Below are positions 7,172-10,572 of a DNA stretch of 10,572 nt, in pieces. This DNA comes from Methanobacteriota archaeon. Its GTDB lineage: Archaea > Hydrothermarchaeota > Hydrothermarchaeia > Hydrothermarchaeales > SZUA-236. The position numbers and the translations under genes were made by a program. Position 1 is the first letter of the stretch, and each line of letters begins with the position of its first letter. The notes beneath the pieces were generated by a model. The model saw nothing but the letters and a program-made list of their open reading frames with translations. It did no database searches and was not told the origin of the DNA. The stretch covers positions 1 through 10,572 of the forward strand of contig QIDD01000017.1 in assembly GCA_003230355.1 (NCBI GenBank). The letters are read 5' to 3'.

Positions 7172-7243
7172 ACTATTGCCAGCAGTTCCGAATGCGGTGT
7201 TACATATCCCTTTTTTCCTGGGATGGGAGAAGGACGGGGGAAT

Positions 7244-7269
7244 AAAAAAAGGAGGGTGTTCAACCCTCC
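7244..7269 (-). terminator. Intrinsic-type terminator overlapping the stop of the interrupted membrane-protein gene
   Basis: On the minus strand GGAGGGT, loop TGAAC and ACCCTCC form a 7-bp GC-rich stem, followed directly by seven Ts (complement of 7244-7250). The loop contains the TGA stop at 7262-7260. GC-rich hairpin plus U-tract is stronger than the usual archaeal poly-T signal. Confidence 0.75.
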
Positions 7270-7499
7270 TGTGCATCAGCCGGCGCAAGAAACTTTGCAA
7301 GAAGTATTGTGATGATAACCACAACAGCTGTGACAACAAGTGCCGCAATCGTGAGTCCTGTAGCGCCTTCGCCGCTCTCATAAAGCGGACTTAATCAGGC
7401 TGAAATCGCATCCTTCCAAATCAATGCAGCCACAAACCCAAGGGCGGCCGTCATCAAAGTCAAGGTCTGCTTCTTAATTTCTTCAGCTAAAGAAGTCAT
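7260..7499 (-). pseudogene. Two-helix small membrane protein (DUF5654-like) with an in-frame TGA
   Basis: Read from ATG 7499, the frame gives 34 residues (MTSLAEEIKKQTLTLMTAAL..., through WKDAISA), then TGA at 7397-7395. It then continues open for 44 more codons (LSPLYESGEGATGLTIAALV...) to a second TGA at 7262-7260. Both halves carry one hydrophobic helix, and the whole resembles the small archaeal DUF5654-type proteins: amphipathic start, QTLTLMTAALGFVAALIW, a short loop, then a second helix. That family name is from memory and moderately sure. No frameshift is needed; one codon interrupts it. The gene has a near-perfect Shine-Dalgarno site (AAGGAGGTG, six bases from ATG), a TATA-like box and a terminator abutting the final stop, so expression signals are intact. 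Options are a recent nonsense mutation, a read or assembly error, readthrough or recoding, or a truncated 34-residue functional peptide. Selenocysteine is unlikely, as no SECIS-like element is obvious. Confidence 0.65.
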
Positions 7500-7505
7500 A
7501 TTTAT

Positions 7506-7514
7506 CACCTCCTT
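7506..7514 (-). promoter_or_regulatory. Strong Shine-Dalgarno site of the interrupted membrane-protein gene
   Basis: AAGGAGGTG on the minus strand is nearly fully complementary to the usual 16S rRNA 3' end, with six bases to ATG 7499. It shows that high translation was or is expected despite the internal TGA. Confidence 0.75.
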
Positions 7515-7535
7515 AATATTTAATGAGCAGAAGGG

Positions 7536-7550
7536 GCATAAAAAAATTTC
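7536..7550 (-). promoter_or_regulatory. Probable TATA region of the interrupted membrane-protein gene
   Basis: GAAATTTTTTTATGC read on the minus strand. A start about 25 bases downstream (near 7518) would give a leader of about 18 bases, just enough to contain the Shine-Dalgarno site. The rest of 7551-7650 is AT-rich spacer in which I see no gene. Confidence 0.4.
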
Positions 7551-7650
7551 TAATCTCCTAGCTGAGCAGTTTGTTCCAATCCCAAAAAAGCGATCTAATA
7601 AAAATTATCCTGATGATTTTCAAGCTGACAACCAAATAATGTTTTTTCAG

Positions 7651-7662
7651 TTATATTTTTAT
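7651..7662 (+). promoter_or_regulatory. Probable TATA box of the ACT-protein gene
   Basis: TTATATTTTTAT lies about 55 bases upstream of ATG 7712, predicting a start near 7681 and a leader of about 30 bases. The leader carries the Shine-Dalgarno site GGAGGTG (7698-7704). Confidence 0.45.
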
Positions 7663-7711
7663 CTTAGTTGGCGCCGATTTCATTGTATGTGCTTTTTGGA
7701 GGTGCTGAATT

Positions 7712-8101
7712 ATGGATCAGATAACTATTCTTGTTGAGGACCGGCCTGGCGCGCTTGCTGATATTTGTGAGGCCTTTGGTCGCAGCGGTGTGAACATTAA
7801 AGCAATATCTGCTGAGGGCCTCGGAGAGGCCGGGGTTATTCGCATTGTCACCGGGGATGTGAACACTGCTACACGAGCGCTTGGCAGGGAAGGTTTCAAC
7901 TATCGTGTGGCTGAGATTGTTTCGATTCGGCTTCCTGATAAGCCGGGCGAGCTGGGTAAGGTTACTCGGCGTCTTGCAGATGAGGAGATCAACATTCAAT
8001 ACATCTATATCTTGGGTAGGGAGAAGGGAGCGACTGATATTGCTCTTCGAGTTGGCGATGTGGAGAACACGCGCATTGTTCTCGAAAAATACCTGATCTA
8101 A
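7712..8101 (+). CDS. Tandem ACT-domain protein, predicted amino-acid sensor
   Basis: This 129-residue cytosolic protein is built of two ACT domains. The first (about 1-64) has EDRPGALADI and GVNIKAIS. The second (about 68-128) has LPDKPGELGKVTRRLADEEINIQYIY. Both keep the PG turn between the first strand and helix where ACT domains usually bind amino acids at a dimer interface. It matches the small stand-alone tandem-ACT proteins of archaea and anaerobic bacteria (COG4747 type), some of which lie beside aryl-CoA ligase genes; no such gene is present here. GGAGGTG stands seven bases before ATG 7712, making the start firm. No catalytic domain is attached, so regulation by ligand binding is likely, target unknown. 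The endonuclease IV-like gene follows after 89 bases. Confidence 0.88.
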   Translation: MDQITILVEDRPGALADICEAFGRSGVNIKAISAEGLGEAGVIRIVTGDVNTATRALGREGFNYRVAEIVSIRLPDKPGELGKVTRRLADEEINIQYIYILGREKGATDIALRVGDVENTRIVLEKYLI

Positions 8102-8190
8102 ATACTGCACGCCAAAATCGACTTTTAATAGAATTGTTTTACCATGTAAGGCGGTTTTCCTATGATAAAGCTGGATTTAAGGAGACTATT

Positions 8191-9021
8191 GTGAAAAAGT
8201 TGTTTTTTGGCACGGCAGGAACACCGGTTAGCTCCAAGGCCAGAAGCACGGTTTCAGGAATTGAGCGGAGCCGGGAGCTTGGCCTGGGCTGCATGGAAGT
8301 GGAGTTTGTGCGCGGCGTGAAAATGGGCGAGGCCACTGCAATGGCAGTAAAAGAGGCGGCAGAACGTCATGGAATCAAGCTGAGCGTGCATGCACCCTAC
8401 TACATTAATCTGAACTCTCCGGACCCTGAAAAAACCAGAGCAAGCATAGAGCGGATAAAAAAGTCTGCACGAATCGGCAGCATCTTCGGCGCGCACGGCA
8501 TCGTATTTCATCCTGCTTTTTACATGAAAAGCCAGAAAAGCACAGTATACGAAGGGGTGAAAAACGCTCTTCAGCATATTGCAGTAGAACTGAGAAGTGA
8601 GGGGGTCGTGGTTGTTCTCAGGCCTGAAACAACTGGAAAACGCACACAGTTCGGGTCGCTCGATGAACTGCTCAGCCTCAGCGCCGAGGTTGAAGGAGTT
8701 TTACCCTGTTTTGATTTTTCCCACATCCACGCGAGAGAGGGCAGGTACAACACTGGGCAGGAGTTTTACGAAATCCTTGAAAAGGTTGAAGAACAGTTGG
8801 GCAGAACAGCGCTTGACGACATGCACATACACTTGTCAGGAATCGAATACACCCGTAAAGGCGAGAAAAAACATCTCAACCTCGACGACTCGGACATGAA
8901 CTATGCAGGGCTTCTCAAAACATTCAGCGACTTTAACATAAACGGCCTTGTAATATGTGAAAGCCCGAATCTGGAAGACGATGCCATGCGCCTGCAAAAC
9001 AACTATATTCAACGCCAATGA
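8191..9021 (+). CDS. Endonuclease IV-like TIM-barrel protein (AP endonuclease family 2)
   Basis: The 276-residue product fits the zinc-dependent endonuclease IV fold, which incises DNA at abasic sites in base-excision repair. E. coli Nfo is 285 residues. Compared with the Nfo metal ligands I see His67 (VHAPYYINLNS), His107 (VFHPAF), Glu146 (RPETTGK), Asp175 and His178 (FDFSHIH), His212 (MHIHLSG), His228 and Glu257 (ICESPN). The residue two before His228, normally Asp, is Lys226. The archaeal RPETTGKxxQFGS signature is present. I chose GTG 8191 because AAGGAGA (8179-8185) precedes it and MKKLFFGTAGTP is the family N-terminus; an upstream TTG frame start at 8134 has no homology. The pyrophosphatase-like gene begins 13 bases after its TGA stop. 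A related sugar-isomerase-like TIM barrel cannot be excluded given the missing ligand. Confidence 0.88.
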   Translation: MKKLFFGTAGTPVSSKARSTVSGIERSRELGLGCMEVEFVRGVKMGEATAMAVKEAAERHGIKLSVHAPYYINLNSPDPEKTRASIERIKKSARIGSIFGAHGIVFHPAFYMKSQKSTVYEGVKNALQHIAVELRSEGVVVVLRPETTGKRTQFGSLDELLSLSAEVEGVLPCFDFSHIHAREGRYNTGQEFYEILEKVEEQLGRTALDDMHIHLSGIEYTRKGEKKHLNLDDSDMNYAGLLKTFSDFNINGLVICESPNLEDDAMRLQNNYIQRQ

Positions 9022-9034
9022 TCTCGATTGTAAG

Positions 9035-9502
9035 ATGCAGATTGTGATTGAGACTTCGAAGTGGAGCTTCAGAAAACTGGTGAAGACCGGGGACGGGTTT
9101 GAAACCGCCTTTTTTTCACCTCTCCCCACACCCTTTAACTACGGCTTTATTGAAGGCACACTGGGTGAGGATGGAGCCCCGCTTGACATAATCGTTCTCG
9201 GCCCAAGGCGTGACTCCGGCGCGCGCTTGGACCTAAGCATAATCGGCCGAGTCAACTTCAGCGATGACTCCAGAATAGATGACAAATACATTGCCACAAT
9301 GGATGGCGGGCGCCATGAAATTGCGATAAAAGTTTTTTTCAGATTCTACGTTATTTCAAAGTTTTTCCTTGGATTGATACTGCAGAGGAAATGGACAAAA
9401 AACAGCTTCACCGGCGTGGTGTGGTTTGAAGAGGTAAACTCTGCTCCAGAGATTCGAAATTGTTCCAGAAAGGTTGATGGTCTGAAACAAGAGTATAAAT
9501 AG
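9035..9502 (+). CDS. Divergent family I inorganic pyrophosphatase homologue, probably altered catalysis
   Basis: This 155-residue protein shows the soluble pyrophosphatase pattern: IETSKWSFRKL start, NYGFIEGTL (Tyr36), the signature GEDGAPLDIIVLG, DDSRIDDKYIAT and a C-terminal helix with FFRFYV. Against E. coli Ppa, metal-binding Asp65, Asp70, Asp97 and Asp102 map to Asp46, Asp51, Asp77 and Asp82, and Lys104 to Lys84. However Asp67, the general base, is Ala48, Arg43 is Ala25 and Lys142 is Val106. The C-terminal helix region is unusually hydrophobic. True enzymes normally keep all of these, so PPi hydrolysis may be lost or the substrate changed. ATG 9035 fits the family N-terminus, but no clear Shine-Dalgarno site is seen. 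It is probably translated with the endonuclease IV-like gene 13 bases upstream. The last codons contain the TATA box of the response regulator. Confidence 0.8.
   Translation: MQIVIETSKWSFRKLVKTGDGFETAFFSPLPTPFNYGFIEGTLGEDGAPLDIIVLGPRRDSGARLDLSIIGRVNFSDDSRIDDKYIATMDGGRHEIAIKVFFRFYVISKFFLGLILQRKWTKNSFTGVVWFEEVNSAPEIRNCSRKVDGLKQEYK
9493..9501 (+). promoter_or_regulatory. TATA box of the response-regulator gene
   Basis: GTATAAATA lies inside the last codons and stop of the pyrophosphatase-like gene. A start about 25 bases on (near 9522) leaves a leader of about 14 bases before ATG 9536. This suggests the regulator has its own promoter. Confidence 0.55.
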
Positions 9503-9535
9503 GACTTAAGCCAATATAGCCTTAGAGCTGGGTTT

Positions 9536-9952
9536 ATGAAAAAAAGAATAATTGTCTGCGACGATGAAAAGGATATTCGAAGCCTGCTGAAATGGTTTTT
9601 CCAGAGCAAAGATTATGATGTAATCGAGGCTGAGGACGGTTCGCAGTGCCTGGCCATGATGAAAGAGGAAAAACCTGATCTCGTGCTTCTTGACATCATG
9701 ATGCCGGATCTCGACGGATGGGAGGTTTCACGCAGGATAAAAGAAGACACGTCGCTTCAGGACGTGCCGGTTTCAATGCTATCAGTGCGTTCAAGCCCTG
9801 AGGATATAAAACGCAGCATGGACTACGGCCGTGCTGACAGTCATGTTGAAAAGCCAATCGACTTCTACAAGCTCAACCAGACTGTAAAAGAACTGACAAC
9901 GAAAAAACCCAGAAAACCTGCAAGACTCGGACCGACATCGAATAACACCTGA
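9536..9952 (+). CDS. Single-domain (CheY-like) response regulator
   Basis: The 138-residue protein is a stand-alone receiver domain with a basic, Pro-rich C-terminal tail of about 18 residues and no output domain. The acidic pocket Asp9-Asp10 (VCDDE), phosphoacceptor Asp53 (LLDIMMPDLDGWE), switch residue Ser83 and Lys106-Pro107 (VEKPID) are all present, so it should be phosphorylatable. The GxAD segment (YGRADSHVEKP) carries one extra residue relative to the usual GADDYxxKP. It acts by protein contact, or through the tail, in the cytosol. The PAS-PAS-GAF kinase at 4095 lacks a receiver and could be its partner, but other kinases in the genome may compete. No good Shine-Dalgarno site precedes ATG 9536; the promoter lies at 9493-9501. 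Confidence 0.92.
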   Translation: MKKRIIVCDDEKDIRSLLKWFFQSKDYDVIEAEDGSQCLAMMKEEKPDLVLLDIMMPDLDGWEVSRRIKEDTSLQDVPVSMLSVRSSPEDIKRSMDYGRADSHVEKPIDFYKLNQTVKELTTKKPRKPARLGPTSNNT

Positions 9953-9969
9953 TTACACATATTCAGCAC

Positions 9970-9976
9970 AAAAAAA
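9970..9976 (-). terminator. Poly-T terminator after the pilin-like gene
   Basis: Seven consecutive Ts on the minus strand directly follow the pilin stop codon (9979-9977). No hairpin is evident, as is usual for archaeal termination. The gap to the convergent response-regulator gene is only 24 bases. Confidence 0.5.
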
Positions 9977-10441
9977 TTAAGATAATGGCGTGCAGCTTAC
10001 TTTAAATACATAATAACTACCTGTTCTGTTTGCCAATGGAACAATTGCTCCTGAAGGCCATTGCCCAGTGAAAGCATATGCAATGTTTCGTTGAGATTGA
10101 GTTCGAATAGATGAACAGATTGTCGAGCTATCCATGTTGCTAGGAATCCTGGCATAAATATTAATAGTAACGTTGTCTGGAGCGTCTGTAACATCTGCCA
10201 CTGTGTAGTTTAATTTCTCAATCTTTACAACACCTGATGGCTGAGCATCGACACTACCACCAGCAAAACCCAATCCTCTCATCCCGGCACCAAAAGTTGC
10301 GCCGTCTCGTGCTGCGATGAGCCCACGGTTCATCTCAGCGTTTTTCAAAACCATGGGAATTGCCACGACGGTCATGGTAAGAACAGCTCCGACAATTAGG
10401 AGGAACTCGATTGATATCTGGCCCTCTTCATCAGATTTCAT
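9977..10441 (-). CDS. Type IV pilin-like protein with class III signal peptide
   Basis: The 154-residue product starts with a short charged leader (MKSDEEG) followed by QISIEFLLIVGAVLTMTVVA. This is the archaeal class III signal with Gln at +1, Glu at +5 of the mature chain and a hydrophobic helix. Cleavage by an EppA/FlaK-type prepilin peptidase is expected between Gly7 and Gln8. The mature part has three N-glycosylation sequons (NYT 78, NVT 90, NRT 138) and two Cys (109 and 150) that could form a disulfide, as expected for an exported subunit. It would be assembled into a pilus or stay at the membrane as a minor pilin. ATG 10441 overlaps the stop of the upstream gene as ATGA, so the two are translationally coupled. 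A GGTGG lies about four bases before the ATG. Confidence 0.88.
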   Translation of the reverse strand: MKSDEEGQISIEFLLIVGAVLTMTVVAIPMVLKNAEMNRGLIAARDGATFGAGMRGLGFAGGSVDAQPSGVVKIEKLNYTVADVTDAPDNVTINIYARIPSNMDSSTICSSIRTQSQRNIAYAFTGQWPSGAIVPLANRTGSYYVFKVSCTPLS

Positions 10442-10572
10442 GGTACCACCGAGATCCTTGATGAGTTTGCGTAGATGATGATGGTTGTTCCGTTGTTGAG
10501 GATTGTTGTTTCAGGATACTCTGCGGTTGGCGCGCTCTGAGCGATGTTTGAGGGGATGATTGCCACCTGCGC
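10438..10572 (-). CDS. C-terminal end of a secreted-type protein upstream of the pilin gene (partial)
   Basis: The frame is open from the window edge to TGA at 10440-10438, giving 44 residues ending SSRISVVP. The segment is rich in Thr, Ile, Asn and Ser, with sequons NGT and NSS and alternating hydrophobic residues, as in a beta-rich extracellular domain. Overlap with the pilin ATG (ATGA) puts both in one operon, so it may be another pilin or pilus-associated protein. The family cannot be named from this fragment. Confidence 0.7.
   Translation of the reverse strand, partial: AQVAIIPSNIAQSAPTAEYPETTILNNGTTIIIYANSSRISVVP

Noticed and set aside
7104..7394. 96-codon plus-strand frame across the gene-poor stretch
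   Set aside because: It runs antisense through the second half of the interrupted membrane-protein gene and its terminator and is Cys/Arg/Lys-rich without domain pattern.
7244..7400. Selenocysteine decoding of the TGA at 7395-7397
   Set aside because: The short 3' region holds only a simple terminator hairpin with no recognisable archaeal SECIS features, and the position is not a redox motif.
7605..7650. Possible C/D-box sRNA (TGATGA ... CTGA)
   Set aside because: The C box and first CTGA are only eight bases apart and no C' and D boxes follow at proper spacing.
8134..8190. TTG-initiated 19-residue extension of the endonuclease IV-like protein
   Set aside because: It has no homology and no ribosome-binding site; GTG 8191 has AAGGAGA and matches the family N-terminus.
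1..10572. CRISPR array, tRNA, rRNA, transposase, integrase or attachment-site repeats
   Set aside because: No regularly spaced repeats, cloverleaf arms, mobile-element proteins or long direct repeats were seen.

Overview
The window looks archaeal. It has TATA-box promoters at leaderless or near-leaderless distance from start codons, alongside strong Shine-Dalgarno sites. It also has poly-T terminators, a class III (archaeal type IV pilin) signal peptide, a short secreted-type protein with a Thr/Pro-rich linker, a tandem-ACT protein and a cytosolic histidine kinase of the type common in Euryarchaeota. I cannot name the species. A euryarchaeal, Altiarchaeota-like or related lineage fits, but that is inference. 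No tRNA, rRNA, CRISPR array, insertion sequence or integrase was seen.

Layout from left to right. (1) Positions 2-922 (+) hold the 3' part of a PfkA-family phosphofructokinase with the residues of PPi-dependent enzymes. It ends in a hairpin terminator facing a small (-) membrane-peptide gene. (2) A divergent promoter region near 1190-1252 serves that peptide and a (+) operon of two large genes: a TPR protein with a seven-bladed propeller (1329-4079) and a soluble PAS-PAS-GAF histidine kinase (4095-6047). (3) At 6063-6728 (+) lies a membrane-anchored surface protein, convergent with and overlapping by 4 bases a small acidic (-) protein (6725-7000). (4) Positions 7001-7711 are gene-poor. They contain a homopurine tract, an orphan TATA-like site and a small (-) two-helix membrane protein gene (7260-7499) carrying one in-frame TGA. 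(5) On (+) follow a tandem-ACT protein (7712-8101), an endonuclease IV-like TIM barrel (8191-9021), a divergent family I pyrophosphatase lacking key catalytic residues (9035-9502) and a CheY-like response regulator (9536-9952). (6) On (-), 9977-10572 holds a type IV pilin-like protein translationally coupled to an upstream secreted-type gene that runs off the window.

How the genes may work together: the TPR/propeller protein and histidine kinase form a tight two-gene operon and probably act as a sensory unit. The single-domain response regulator is a possible but unproven partner, because it lies 3.5 kb away. The PPi-type phosphofructokinase and the odd pyrophosphatase-like protein both concern pyrophosphate, but they are not in one operon.

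The most interesting items are the interrupted two-helix membrane gene, the catalytically altered pyrophosphatase homologue, the TPR-propeller/kinase pair with an HSE-like palindrome at its predicted transcription start, and the leaderless single-helix peptide.
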